From assembly GCA_009760855.2 (NCBI GenBank), contig WPIO01000003.1, positions 12,016,001-12,080,000 of the forward strand: 64,000 nucleotides of DNA, written 5' to 3'. The notes under the pieces were generated by a model. That model did no database searches. It was given only the letters and a program-made list of their open reading frames with translations, and was not told the DNA's origin. Each line of letters opens with the position of its first letter. Position 1 is the stretch's first letter. A program made the position numbers and the translations under genes. The DNA is from Cristatella mucedo. Lineage: Eukaryota; Bryozoa; Phylactolaemata; Cristatellidae. Shown piece by piece: positions 47,880-59,959 of the stretch.

Positions 47880-48475
47880 TCGCGAAATGCGGCGAAATTG
47901 CGATGCCCACGTCCAAAAAGCATAAAAAGCTGCAGAGTTTCAAAGCAACTGCAGACGTCTTATTGCACTGGCAGGATGACATTCAAGTAGTGAGCACGTA
48001 AGTCCAGATGGGATTTCACGAATGCATAGTCCAGCTTTGCAGTGGTCTCTTTTTAAGGAATTCCGATCTATACAATGCTAAGTAACTAAAAGTAAGGGCT
48101 TGGTAGTCTCGGCCGGCTTCAGAGATGTGCTGTTTCGCTTCACGTGTTGGAACCATCCGTTACATGCGCATACAGAGCTGAAGTCTCTAGATGCAACGCA
48201 ATTCTCTGACTCAATACTGTTTAAAGCGAATCTAATGGCCTATTCATCACGGCACATTCCTGTAGCCCTTAACGAGCTTGTGCCGGCTGCTTATGCCGTT
48301 GTGCAAATTAGCATCACTACCCGGCCGATTAGATTATTTTCAGCCTACATGAAGTACTCTGATAGAGATCTTATTGTCTTTGTGTGCAGTAAATGCGCTA
48401 TTATTATTATAAACTAGTTTCAAAGGTCATATCTAGAACTCAGCTTATTTATGAAATTACCATGCAAGGCCACGT
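47880..48475. other. No gene recognised
   Basis: Spacer upstream of unit B; the 105-codon frame at 48100-48417 has no recognised domain. Confidence 0.4.
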
Positions 48476-48479
48476 AGAA

Positions 48480-48660
48480 GATCCCATAAATATAAATATA
48501 ATTACTTTGTAAAGAGCCACAAGAGAACATATTCTCTATTCAGGCACTTCACAATAGCCACGGATCTTGAGCTCACGACCTCGGTCGTCGAATACATTCA
48601 CATTGATCTTGGTCGAGGCGAGCATTTTAACCATTGGGTTAAACCAGCACGAAAACGCCT
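48480..48660 (-). repeat. tRNA-derived SINE, family A
   Basis: Minus-strand GGTTTAACCCAATGGTTAAA (A-box region) and GGTCGTGAGCTCAAGATCC (B-box region), with an AT-rich tail at 48480-48510. It lies at the start of duplication unit B. Confidence 0.65.
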
Positions 48661-49232
48661 GTAAGGTATAAGACAGAGTTTCGGCGAGGTATAAATAGCA
48701 GCCTGACGATTGGTTGCTTCAAGTGGATGAGGGTAATTGTCTTCAGTACCTTGACCTTGCTAGTGGGGGGAGGCTTGTGCCACTATAACTAGCTGATCTG
48801 TGGTTTCATAACGACTGGGTCGCATGCTCTAACAAAGTCACGAGTCTCCGTCTTACCAAAACAAAAAACCACAGACAGCTTTGGCGATAAGATAGGACTG
48901 TCTCGTGACATATGCTTGCACTGTTCCCCCGAGGACCATCGCAATCCTCTGCCTCTGGAAGCGGCTGGCACCCATGCTTGGTAGTATATGCGCTGCTTGT
49001 ATTACGAAGGAAGCTAGCACATCAGCAGAAATAACTCACTGAATCAGGGGCAGTGCATAGCGTTTGCGAGAAATAATAGGTCGGCGTTTCGAAGGCTTAA
49101 AATAAAATGTTACACGACGTCAGATAAGATGTCCCGCTCTTTATCACCTTGGGGAAGATAGAGGCCGGTGACCTCTGCAGCCTTCACCAGTGAAGGTAGC
49201 GTCATTCGCTTCGCCAGTCTTCACCGAGCAAC

Positions 49233-49341
49233 ATGCTTTCTCAGCTGACTGCGCTGGCCCTGCTATGGGCCGTGGCCGACTGTCACGTGTGTCTCATCAG
49301 TCTGCCGCAGCGAGGCTCTCTCCAAGGCTTGAACTCGCCAG
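49233..49341 (+). CDS. BIM1-like copy B exon 1
   Basis: Same 36 codons plus one base as copy A: signal peptide, candidate His18 and the [13 protein letters not shown] segment. It ends CCAG|GTAGGA and lies inside a 564-bp tract identical to copy A. Confidence 0.78.
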
Positions 49342-50509
49342 GTAGGAGTCGCGAGAGCGAACGAAATACCTCGCGTACGCATGTGATCCTAGAGTCTGCT
49401 GAAGTTATTTCTCAGTGCTTTTTTCCACGAAAAGCAAAGGAAGCTCTCAAAACGGCTCTAGTGTCTGTACTACAGGATCTAACGACTGCCTTCTCCTCGA
49501 AGCGCCGTGCGGCGGACGGCCAATGGAAAATCCCACCGTTATTCTTCGGTAAGTAGTTGCGCCCGACTCTCCTTCCGCGGCAGCTCATCGAAACGGTACC
49601 GAGTGGAAGCCCCTGAAGATGGACATCGCCAGGGCTGAGCCGGTGGCATGGGCTAGCGCTAGCGAGAACTCCGGTTGAAACATGGCGGCCGTGACTTTGC
49701 AAAGGTCGGCCGAGTAGGTAGGCCAGAGATACGATAGATTGTCGATAGTAGATATCCGTACCTAAACCAGGACCCAAGCCTGCTCTAGCAGGCGATTGGC
49801 CACGTGACTACTAATCCATTAAGAAGTGAGGGCAAGTTAAAAGGCACAAAGCACTTCGCGAGCAGATGTTTGTCTTCAGCCGATGCGTCAGTCGGACGCC
49901 GCTACCTCGAGCTAAGCCTCGCTAAGTGCTGTGCTATCAATAGGCAATCCAAACAATTCAATTTAATTTAATTTAACCCAACCACCCACGAGTGATACCG
50001 TTCTGTCAGCGGAAGGACTAAATAATTGGCCTAAGGCAAAATTACGAAGGCTTGTGAGTCCGGCTGGGGGCTTGACAACCGAGTGGCGATGCCGCGCCCA
50101 CTAAGACCTGAGCGCCACGCCGACGCCGACGCCGACGCCGACTCCCGCAGGCCCCTCTTGTGTAGGTCGACGACCTTCAAGGAAATAATCCTCGGTTTGT
50201 AGCTAAGCGTAACGGCCTCTTATCTCTTCTATCAATGGCCACCCCGCTCATTCCACCTTAGCACATGCCGATTCAAGTTGCTCTCGTTGGGTCTTATGGT
50301 TACACTTACGCAACATTTTTCCGGGTTAGGCCTATTTGGAGAAGAGAAAACCCAAACACGAATTTGACAACTAGATTTGGAGAAAAGAAAACCCAAATAC
50401 GAATTTGACAACTACTCTCCCGTGCTAGGGTTTTACAGCCTGGCAAATCGCCCACGTGACTTCCATAAATTTTTAATGAACAGTCTTGCTGTGCTCATAG
50501 AACTGCACA

Positions 50510-50541
<32 letters not shown>

Positions 50542-50598
50542 TACACACATACATACATACACATACACGCACGCATGCGCCCACGCACGCACGCACGC

Positions 50599-50649
<51 letters not shown>

Positions 50650-53600
50650 TAACGGTTATTTTCTCTGTTTGATGTCTACAAATGCAACGAATCTTGCGTT
50701 TCTCGCGAGGCGTTTGCGTTGTTAATTGTGTTTGTGGATTGATGCCAAGAATATGGCTGGTCTCGACGGTACGAGCTGTGGGCACGAGGAACTCAGCGCA
50801 GCCACGCCTAGTGCTTTGTAAAAACTGCTAGAGATGAAGGTCACATAGAAAAGCTGCGTCACGAACGTTTTCTGTGAAGGTCGAGGTCAAGCATCACACG
50901 TGACGGGTGTGCTGTAAATATAATGGTGTTATTGAATTCTGAAACGGAATATCAACGGACTGCAGAGAAACAAGTCATTTTTCCAAGATAATATTATGCA
51001 GCTCATGGCATAACTGCGCACAATTGTGATCATATAGCTAGTCACTGCTAAGCTAGTGGACCTCGAAATAGACTAACGGTTCGTAAAACTAAAGCAGTAG
51101 TACTACACAGAAATAGTAGTAACTGCATGCACATGGGATCTTATTCACGATAAGGTAACAAAAACTACTCAGTCGCAAATGACATCTGAATTAAGCAACA
51201 GGGGCAGAAGGAAATCCATCTAACCCGCAGAGTGACTGCATTGTGAACTTTTAAGGGCTTGTGCGGTAGCGGAATTATGAAAACCTCGCGCACACAAGAC
51301 GATCTCGCGTAGTGACTGTATGGGTACATGAACGGCAACTAGGCTGTTCTGGAAAGGCAGCGTAATGTCCGATCGGTTGCCATTGGCTCATGCTCGCATA
51401 AAGATGGGAACAGCCTCTGCCTGTCTGAGTTCATGTGACGCTTAAGTGCAACGAAATTGGGCCCGAAATGCACGAAAACAGCGACGTCAAAACCTCAGTA
51501 GACCGCCTTACACGATGCTGTCTGCTTCTCCACCTCGCCATAGTCCTTTATACAGAACTGCTCTTCAAGGTCAATGCACAGCATTAGAGATCTTAGCAGA
51601 GTGGCCGTCATCCTAAAATCTCGCAGTGCAAAGTAGGATCGAGTTAAGCTTCCGACCCGAAAACCTCAGCTAGCGCGATTATGAAACGTGCTGAGCTAGC
51701 ACGAGACTGGTTCTGGCTAGCAGAAAGCGCGTCGTGCTATGAGCTCACCGACTTTTGCATTACATTCAATGTATAGCCGCGATGTGAGAAGGTAGCAACT
51801 GATTTCTACTTTTTTCGCTGCATAAGAGGTACAGCTAGCGAGTGCCAAACGTTGTTGCAGGGGCGGACGTAATTTCACAATAACGTTCCAGAAAAACCTC
51901 GACCACTGGGTGCAGGCTACACCGGTAAGATGCAGTAGCATAGCGTCAGCGAAGGCCGAAATTGTATGCATGGCTGCCCTGAGGATCGCGCTTTCTGAAT
52001 AATGGGTCGGATTATGTGTCGCCCAGCCGCGAGTTCTAGTCGCCGCCGGCGCTCGCGCATAGGGGCTCTAGTCTCTGCCTACGCATTGCTACGCACATAT
52101 TAGGGTTTACTTGTGCATTAGGACGGACGCTCCATATGCGAACTTTGAGAAAGGCCACCGGGGCTACAGCCGGAGGAGTTCCAGACGGAGATGCACACCG
52201 TTATTCTACATGCTCCTGGAAATTCCATTAATGATCGCACGGTTGGGCTTAGGTGTGGGCGACCTGACCTGTCGCGTTGTCGCTCGCTTGTCTAGCGCTG
52301 CTTCTGCTTCTCGGACTGCCATTTGCTAGTGTAAAGCGAGAAACGAGGGAGACACAGAAAAAAGTATCAAGCATGTAGCTAAGTCCTGCATCCGATTTCT
52401 TGTCACTTCTTGTTGTTTATCGAGCATGCTACCTCTAACCGTTCGATCGTGTCTCCTTCGAAGCAAATGTAAAGCGCCTATAAAGAGATTAAGTTATCTG
52501 AGGGCGCTTTATCAAGCGTATTATTATTATTTTTATTCTTATTAATTCGAAGTAACGTACGAGAGCAAAGATTTCCGAGGGCTAGAGACGTACCGATGGC
52601 ACATGGGGGGATGATGGCACATGGCGGTATGAGGGATGATGGCCCATGGCCCATACCGATAGCATATGGCGGCTAGAGACGTACCGATGGGGGTGAGGTC
52701 AAAGACAAAAAATCTTCTTTCACGTCGTCTGGACTACGATACGCACAGACCAAGCTGTACTTCGATTCCTCACAGATCAAGCTGTACTTCAATTGCGTCG
52801 GGTGTGGTGTTTCTAGTGTCTGGGGTTTTTAGGGTTCACAGTTCAGGCTGAAGATTTTACAGTCTATAGTTAAAAGTCACTCTTTACACAATCGGCCACT
52901 TTTTGTGAGACTTTCTGCTATAGAAATTATGCCCGTAGCAGAAACGACACTTTTCATAGATATTCGATGACCGTCCTATCGTTCCAGGCTCCCTCCGTCT
53001 AGCTAGCTGACCAGTTTAGGCTGCCGGTCGGTCACCCCACCCTCACTTAGGGCCACAGAGGTGGTGGGGAAGCGGTGCTGAACTCAATTGCGATGCTTTA
53101 GCAGAAAGACTGGCTGGATGCCTTGTCATAAGAGCCTGCCGGCCGCTATAGCAGAAGGGTCGCTGGTTGGAAATCTAATATCGTCCGATAGTTGTCTGCT
53201 GAAATGTACATATCGCTCAATCCAGTTCCAATATTGCATGTTGAGCTCGGTGGGTCATTTCAAAGCTGTTCATTTCTATCTTTAAGCATGTTTAATGCCA
53301 GCAGAAGCTCCTACAAGATATAAAGCTGTGGATGCAGCTTCAGTGCACCTTGTTGACGGCTAACTCTAATACATTGTGAAGAAGACCCTCGCTAGCATTA
53401 TTTAGCATTCATTCCTGAAGTCATATGGAGCAAGCCTTTGATGGGTGCTTTCGTTCACTGAGCCACTGGCCATTTTTTGAGGCATCATTGTTTTCTTCTC
53501 ATAGCGCTCTAACTGTGCCTCACGCCGTGGTTACATCTGATAAGTAAATAGTTGGTTGTTCTCATCAAGCCAAATCTTTTCGATAAGCTGGGCCCAGAGC

Positions 53601-55156
53601 TTAAAATAAATAGGTCTTTCTGATAAGCTATGCATCACTATCTAATATCACGTTATCCAATGAATTTCTAGCAATTCACTAAGGTATATAATGATGGTAC
53701 AACAACCATTAAAAAAATCTTACGTTGATAAATTACTATACTTCCGTATTTATCTTTTACTGCATTTATTGTATTAATCTTTATAATAATTCAATTTTAT
53801 AGGGATACTTTACTATATCACTGGCGCCGAACGATAAATCCAAGTTCACGGAGATCGCTCGTGTTCCTGATCTCGGTGAACCATCATTGACCCTGTATTC
53901 TCACGATGTGACTCTTCCAATAACAAGGTACGAATTGAAAGCGATCATACGATTTAGCCTCTCTTTCTCTTCTATTTTAAAGTTTTAAATTATGATTATA
54001 GGACATTTACTGATGCATTCTGCATTCTGTATAAAAAAAATTGGCATTATTTTTCTAAATATAGCGCTCTTTCTTCTGTTGCAGTACTCCTGAACTGCAA
54101 GTACTTCAGGTAAGAATATTCCGAAGTCTGGTATATCGGTTTGAGATATTATTTACAAAGAATATTTTTCAAGAATGCGTGAAAAGGTTCTTTCGTTATT
54201 TTATTAAAAAAGTTTGCTGCTGTAAGAGCAATGCACCTTAATTTTCCAGGAATAGTTGTTTGCCTTAAATCACTTCTCAGGATAGAACACATCTGACGCG
54301 ACAACTCCATAACAACGTCGAGCCTATTTTCAAACGTTTCCGAAATGCAGTGTCCTTTGGATGACTCGGTGCTATAAAAAATATGCAGCAAACAGTTTTC
54401 CGATAAACGATGAATAATTTAAAAGTGATTTAAATTCTCTCAGATTATTGCAGTGCAACTCGATAGTGAATAGATTAAATAAAGAAACAAATGCAAACGC
54501 AGCGTCTCACACCGTAAACCTTGAGGCCTGCGCCGATTTATCAGAAGCTTTGATTAGAATGCCGATGCTTCATCACACCGCATTTCTCGCCGTACACACT
54601 GTACTTAGCCCGACTGACATACTCAAAAATTGCTTCGCTGATATCGCACGTGCCCTTTCATACGAATCACATACGTAGGAACGTACCGCATAATTTCGAT
54701 GGTCGAGCATCTTGAAGCATTTTACTTTGAAAAGCTCTATATTTTCAAAGCACTAGTTTTGTTTTGCTTAGGTGTCAATTCCGACCTATGAATTTTATTT
54801 CTCATAAAGCATGCCGTATGACATACAGAGTAGTAGGTCTCAACAAAAATGTGTATTGAGCTGGACATGAAAGGGTGACGGGTGCTAATAAATTGAAAGA
54901 AGCGGACAAAGATGTTGATGTGCGTGTCAGTCTTGAGAGTACTGTATTCAGCCTCTGCTCAAAAATAAACTTGAATGCGTACTGTTAAATATGTCGCACA
55001 AAATTGTGCTCTACCCCTAAAAACGATGCGAAATTGCGAATCAATATGCTTTGTCATACTGATCTTTTGAGTTTGTCTTAGGTGGCATACATTCCCAAGA
55101 ATCCGAACATTCCTGCGGCATTCTACCAATGTGCGGACTTCATATGGTCCGTCTGA
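49233..55156 (+). CDS. Secreted BIM1-like/LPMO-like histidine-brace protein, copy B (partial model)
   Basis: Tandem paralogue of 39983-45948 in the same orientation. Exons are 49233-49341, 51861-51924, 53803-53927, 54085-54109 and 55082-55156, followed by AATAAA at 55268. Exon lengths and phases match copy A exactly (109, 64, 125, 25 and 75 nt), and no internal stop or broken splice site is visible. Relative to copy A the signal peptide and [13 protein letters not shown] exon are the same protein. The GYFTISL exon differs at K9P, M14K, R24L, I34H and K40I (exon numbering). The micro-exon has T3P, and the last exon reads [20 protein letters not shown] then IWSV. Both copies therefore look like functional secreted proteins. 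The same phase gap after exon 1 occurs here. Confidence 0.75.
50119..50142 (+). repeat. (GACGCC)n short array
   Basis: Four GACGCC-type hexamers, present only in unit B. Confidence 0.8.
50505..50646 (+). repeat. (AC)n/(ACGC)n microsatellite
   Basis: ACGC and ACAT units leading into a pure CA run. The equivalent place in unit A (41110-41165) is much shorter. Confidence 0.95.
51861..51924 (+). CDS. BIM1-like copy B exon with FQKNLDHW motif
   Basis: The acceptor is TTGTTGCAG and the donor CCG|GTAAGA. It encodes the same peptide as 41606-41669, with synonymous differences such as ACG for ACC. Protein-level conservation despite base changes supports selection. Confidence 0.78.
52395..52540 (+). 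mobile_element. LINE-1 3' tail
   Basis: GTTTATCGAGCATG, AGCAAATGTAAAGCGCCTAT and GAGGGCGCTTTATCAAGCGT followed by (ATT)n. Found only in unit B. Confidence 0.78.
53803..53927 (+). CDS. BIM1-like copy B exon (GYFTISL...SLTLYS)
   Basis: The acceptor is ATTTTATAG and the donor AAG|GTACGA. The peptide begins [20 protein letters not shown] and continues [20 protein letters not shown]. It has the same length and phase as copy A with five substitutions. Confidence 0.8.
54085..54109 (+). CDS. BIM1-like copy B 25-nt micro-exon
   Basis: The acceptor is TTCTGTTGCAG and the donor CAG|GTAAGA, encoding (S)TPELQVLQ. Same length and phase as 44641-44665. Confidence 0.75.
55082..55156 (+). CDS. BIM1-like copy B terminal exon (FYQCADF)
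   Basis: The acceptor is TTTGTCTTAG. 24 codons plus [23 protein letters not shown] then IWSV. AATAAA lies at 55268-55273. Confidence 0.82.
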   Translation: MAYIPKNPNIPAAFYQCADFIWSV

Positions 55157-55267
55157 ACTGAAAAATGGTGATGCCAACAAAGCTCGGATGGGTGCTAGGA
55201 GTCTTGAAAAATCAAGTTTATTCTATCGCAACTCATTTTGACATGGCAAACCGGCCAAGAATTGTTG

Positions 55268-55273
55268 AATAAA
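55268..55273 (+). terminator. Polyadenylation signal, copy B
   Basis: AATAAA 112 nt after the copy B stop codon. Confidence 0.6.
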
Positions 55274-55334
55274 CAAATTGCGTAACACACGCGGATGTAT
55301 CATTCTGAGAATTCAGAACATGCTGGCCGACCCA

Positions 55335-57640
55335 TGAACAGTTCACTGACATACCATTTGCTGTTAATCTCGAGCGCAAACTCTGTGTTGACATCAAATA
55401 GGAAAGAATCGTTAGGCAGCGCTTAAGGAACTTTCAGCTAAAATTATGAATGATAGAGTATCTGTACATACAGTTGTATTTTAACAAATACCACAGGTCG
55501 CATGCAATTTCAATAATCTTCCAGATTTATGAAAGCTGAAAATTAAATAGAAGAATCCCTTTATTACAAATTACCCGTATGTGTACTTTACAAGTATTAT
55601 AAATTGCATTTTCATAATTTTTCTATATTTCTTTAATATTATTATTAATCTTCTGTCTTGAATCGCTATGTCTTCGTTTTCAGTTTCACTATGATTAAGA
55701 TAGACCTTCTATCTTATACATTTTTTACAAAGTGTCTATTGATTAACAGAGAGACAAAACTGTTTTATCTGAAGCTTTTATGGGCGTGAAGTAAGAAATG
55801 CGAAACCTTAGTTCAGTTGTTCCTCTCCGCATATTATAGCTAACATTCTGATAACAATTTATGTAGGCGTACGTCGTAAGTGTAGACCTCGGAGCACATA
55901 TATGTTCTTGTATGAACCTTAGGATAATATGGAACTTCCAATCTTAAAAACGATGCAAAGTTTTATTTAGAAAGCTTGATAGAGTTTGAGTTTACTTATA
56001 AATTCAGCTATTGTAATAAGAAAATATTTAATGAGCAAATAATGAGCTTTAAATTACGTCACGTCTAATAATATGTACCGACACCTATAAAAGAAAACCT
56101 TGTCATGATGAAATTTATTGGATGGCGTATGTGTCTACACTTGACGAAATTATAAGGCTGAAAGCAGTTTAATAAAAATAGAGCTTACAACTAAGATTTA
56201 GAGGTACCCCAATTAATAGTTCTGCTATAGTTTTTATTCACGCCAATGAGTCAAAGTGCTGAGTACAGTTATAAAGTGTTACATCAATTTGATGGTAACT
56301 CCATTTGAGTTATTGGAGGGTTTTGAATAGAGGAATATCTCTTGCAGGTAGAGAACTCATAGTAAATCAGAGCTATCTAAGGAAAGTCTTATATAGTTAG
56401 TTGGTCTGCGATCAAAGTGCATCACATGAAAATATAACTGAATTTATTTTTCTCGCTTGCAAAACCGGAAAAAGGGCTGTCAAGTTTCAGCTCCTCCTAC
56501 AGGCCCAGCTAAAAGAGCAGCAGCACAAATTGAAACGCTCAAAATTGAGGAGTTAGTAATTTGATTAAATATAAGATAAATATTACTGAAATCCGTAACT
56601 TCAACCCTGAGCCTCGACTAGGTTTTATCGGTTGAATTTCGTAGGAGGAATGTTCGCGAAAATGTTGGTCATAGACTTGAGTCGGAAAGAATCAAATGAG
56701 TTCTGAAAACTGCAAAATACTACTGGGATGGTAAGTGCTAGTGAGATACTAAATGTGACCACCGAAAAAAAATGTTAATCAGCAATAAGAGACGCAAACC
56801 AGTAAATGGGCATGCCAATGACGGCTGGGGGACAATTTTCCGAGTGGTAACGGAAACATGGCCTCGACCAGGAGTGGGTGGCAAGCTTACTTTCCGGTCG
56901 GCTCGCTGCTAGTCCTTCGTAAGCTAGCTACTAGACCAAGGGCTCTAAAGGAGACTGGTCGTCCTAAAGCTGGGTAGCAAGCATTTGGGAGGGAGACGTC
57001 GCACCTACAGCCTCCGAGTAAGTAGTAGTCGACCCTGGGCTAGGTCAAAGTTCCACCGTCCGTATATTATTTCTCACGGCCGCTTGTGGGGAGGCACATA
57101 AATTGCATGTCAAATATCATAAGAGAATCAATTCTACAAGTCTGAAATTCTGCACGACCTGTCCTCTTATAAATGCTGGGAAGCTTCTGGAGAGCATAGA
57201 AGGGATATAGCCGGACTAAATTATATGCAGGTTACCGGTGAAAGTTTTTGCAATGTCACTCAAACTACGATAAGAGTGTTTTGATCTTTAGAAGGCTTAC
57301 AAGAGATTATTCCGTAAACAATTACAGGTCTCACTTGTTTTGGCGCTCAAGATGTACTCCTATTTGACCCATCAGTGCATCCAAGCAAGCGTCGATGTTT
57401 GTTGTCTGGAGATCTCATCAATGTTGGCCATTGATACCCGTTTTTGCACTTTTACAGCGCTGCTGGCCTTCTGGACAAGCAGATGAAAGATGGATGCATA
57501 AAGATCAATCGTCAGACTCGGAGAATGACGACGAGATTTTCTCTGAATAGATCCCCTTGGCAATCACTGCCACTTATTCAGCTTTTAGATGGAGAGGATC
57601 TCGCTTAAAGCTTGCGTGCAGCGTGAAAATTAGCGTAAAT
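55335..57640. other. No gene recognised, AT-rich
   Basis: AT-rich to about 56800, then mixed. No domain or splice-supported exon. The minus frame at 57372-57563 has no family features. Confidence 0.45.
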
Positions 57641-57649
57641 ATGTCCCTA

Positions 57650-58745
57650 TTAACCAGCGAAATCCTTTCCATCTGAGCATATCCATGTCAGGCCAGTCAG
57701 GAAAGAGTCTACTCTAGACCATCAAAATTTATTTAACTTTCGTCCATTCTCACTTTCCGCCACCACCATTCTTTTCCAAGACAATTGATCGAGCGATGGA
57801 CCGGATGCAAATGCTAGCAAGTTTCAATGGAGATTCAAAGCTTAAAATTCTACAGAAAATGATGTAATAGGAGTCCAAAATGACCTTCTGAAAAATCCTG
57901 ATTAGTATATGGTCTCTTTGTTGTTTCTCTTAGATTTGACACAATTCTCAGCGAGAGATATCAGAGTGTTTGTGTAAATGGTTGTCAGACATCCGAGAAG
58001 CCCGTGAAGTATGGAGAACATCAGAGTTTAATCTTTGGACCACGATTCACTATCCATACTCTTCCAATGGTCGATTTTGTCGCCGAAAAAAATATTGGCT
58101 TTCATGTCTCCCCCCCCCCCCGATGACAGTAGCTTCTGCCTAAATTCCAACCCTTTTATGCACCGCTAAGCCTACGACCTACTTGCGCATTTTCAGTCTG
58201 CGTCAATTACATATGCACTTGGGTGGAAACTAACTTGCGCAGGATATTGCTGTCCAACCTATTTTTTATGGACAGCCTGATGCCACCCTCAAGTTTCAAA
58301 ACGTTGAAACGTGGTTCATCTGTCATTACTCTGGTGACATCGGCAGTCAATATTGGCATACTATTGCAAAAACTTGCCATTAGATGTACACATTGCCAAA
58401 TGGTAAAGTCACCTTACTTTCGGCTAAGGAACAGTATTGCCAAAATCAGGGCCTAATTAGAAGAGATTGCGATGACTAAACTAACGTTTGTGACATCGAG
58501 TCTAGATTACTGCCTCTATTTTTTGGGGCGACTACTGACTGGTGCTCTTGGTCGTTTGCAGCAGATGCAAAACTCAAAGTGGCTCGTCTGGTCAGTCTCA
58601 AGGCCCGGCCTCAAGTTCTTATTGACTGTATCACGAACTCGCTGCCGACTTCTGTCATCTCTTATATTGGCTTTGCATCACTTAGGTCCTCGCTAAAGAC
58701 GCACCTGTTTCGCTCAGCATTCCCTGCGACACTGTAAACTGGTCT
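57650..58745 (+). mobile_element. Highly decayed LINE RT fragment
   Basis: The plus strand shows a palm remnant (FDTILSERYQSVCVNGCQTS, about 57937-57996), then a region-5 remnant (IFGPRFTI), a thumb/C-terminal remnant (LTFVTSSLDYC; RLQQMQNS) and a final SSLILALHHLGPR-like block. A C-rich run lies at 58109-58120. Resembles LINE-2 or a third family. Confidence 0.62.
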
Positions 58746-58976
58746 TTTTTGTTCTTGCGTGCTTGCGTGCGTATCGCTGTGCATGACTCGGTGCATGTTA
58801 CTAACCAGGAGTTCGGTTATCCGTGGGTCCTAAGTGCTTTTCTATCGCTTTTGTAGGTTATTCTAAGCGTGATATTTGTTTGCTTTTCCTGCTAGCACTT
58901 ATATTAGTGACTAGAGAACTAAATTTCCTTCTTGGCAATTCTCCGCACATGCCGGGCGCACGAAAAGACGCCGCAA

Positions 58977-58986
58977 GAGAGAGGGA

Positions 58987-59081
<95 letters not shown>

Positions 59082-59325
59082 TAGAGAGAGCGAGCTAGAG
59101 AGAGCGAGAGAGAAAGAGAGCGAGAGAGAGTGAGAGAGAGAGAAAGAGCGATCAAGAGAGAGCGAGAGAGAGCGAGTGAGAGAGTGTGAGAGAGACCGAG
59201 CGAGAGAGAGAGAACGAGCGAGAGAGAGCGAGCGAGCGAGAGAGCGAGTGAGAGAGTTTGAGAGAGACCGAGCGAGAGAGAGAGCGAGCGAGAGAGAGCG
59301 CGAGAGAGTGTGAGAGAGAGCGGGC

Positions 59326-59356
<31 letters not shown>

Positions 59357-59373
59357 TGTGTGAGAGAGAACGG

Positions 59374-59413
<40 letters not shown>

Positions 59414-59450
59414 TTAGAGCGAGTGAGAGAGTGTGAGAGAGAGAGCAAGC

Positions 59451-59514
<64 letters not shown>

Positions 59515-59539
59515 AAACGAGAGAGATAGTGAGAGAGAG

Positions 59540-59576
<37 letters not shown>
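58977..59576 (+). repeat. (GA)n array, about 600 bp
   Basis: GA dinucleotides with frequent GAGC, GAGT and GACC variants, the largest simple repeat here. It creates long false frames (RERERE on plus, SLSLSL on minus). Confidence 0.98.
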
Positions 59577-59579
<3 letters not shown>

Positions 59580-59807
59580 GCGGGGAGCTGATTCCTCAGT
59601 TGCTTCGGAAGTAGGCGCGGCCCGGCGCGGGCTTCGCACATTGTAGTGAGAACTTAGGCTAGCGAGCATTTCGGTTTCGCCAGTCCCACGAGCCACGGCG
59701 GTTCATCCAAGAAATAGAATAAAAGGAGGACCTTGCAGTCTCAAGACCACTCTTGTAGTCATGATTAAGATTAAGTGTAAATGTCACAATGGTTGAGCCT
59801 AGAGAGT

Positions 59808-59955
59808 CTTAGCCCTGGGCTAATGTGCTCGTACTTAACGACCTTGGTCGAATCCTGTAGCAGGCAATTTGCTATTGCTTGCTAACAGCGGAGCGATAGC
59901 CACAAAGGCTCTTTTAATCCCGTAAAAATGAGGCTGATGAATCAGCTAACCTTTT
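59808..59955 (+). repeat. tRNA-derived SINE, family B
   Basis: GCCCTGGGCTAATGTGCTCG (A-box region) and CTTGGTCGAATCC (B-box region), then the family B body ending ATGAGGCTGATGAATCAGC. Confidence 0.6.
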
Positions 59956-59959
59956 TACA

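Larger units (their letters stand above)
48685..55330 (+). repeat. Tandem duplication unit B
   Basis: Second copy of the unit at 39430-46110. It alone carries an expanded (AC)n array (50505-50646), a LINE-1 3' tail (52395-52535) and short local duplications (50335-50411; 52580-52690). It begins beside a SINE (48480-48660). Confidence 0.85.

Noticed and set aside
48685-48705. TATAAATAG upstream of BIM1-like copy B as a TATA box
   Set aside because: It is about 540 bp from the ATG and copy A has TATACATTG instead, so it is not conserved.
50377-50785. His-Thr and Cys-Val repeat frames resembling Cys-rich peptides
   Set aside because: Translation of the (AC)n array, not a cysteine-rich protein.
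58911-59696. 261-codon minus frame of Ser-Leu repeats, and plus-strand Arg-Glu frames
   Set aside because: Translation of the (GA)n array.
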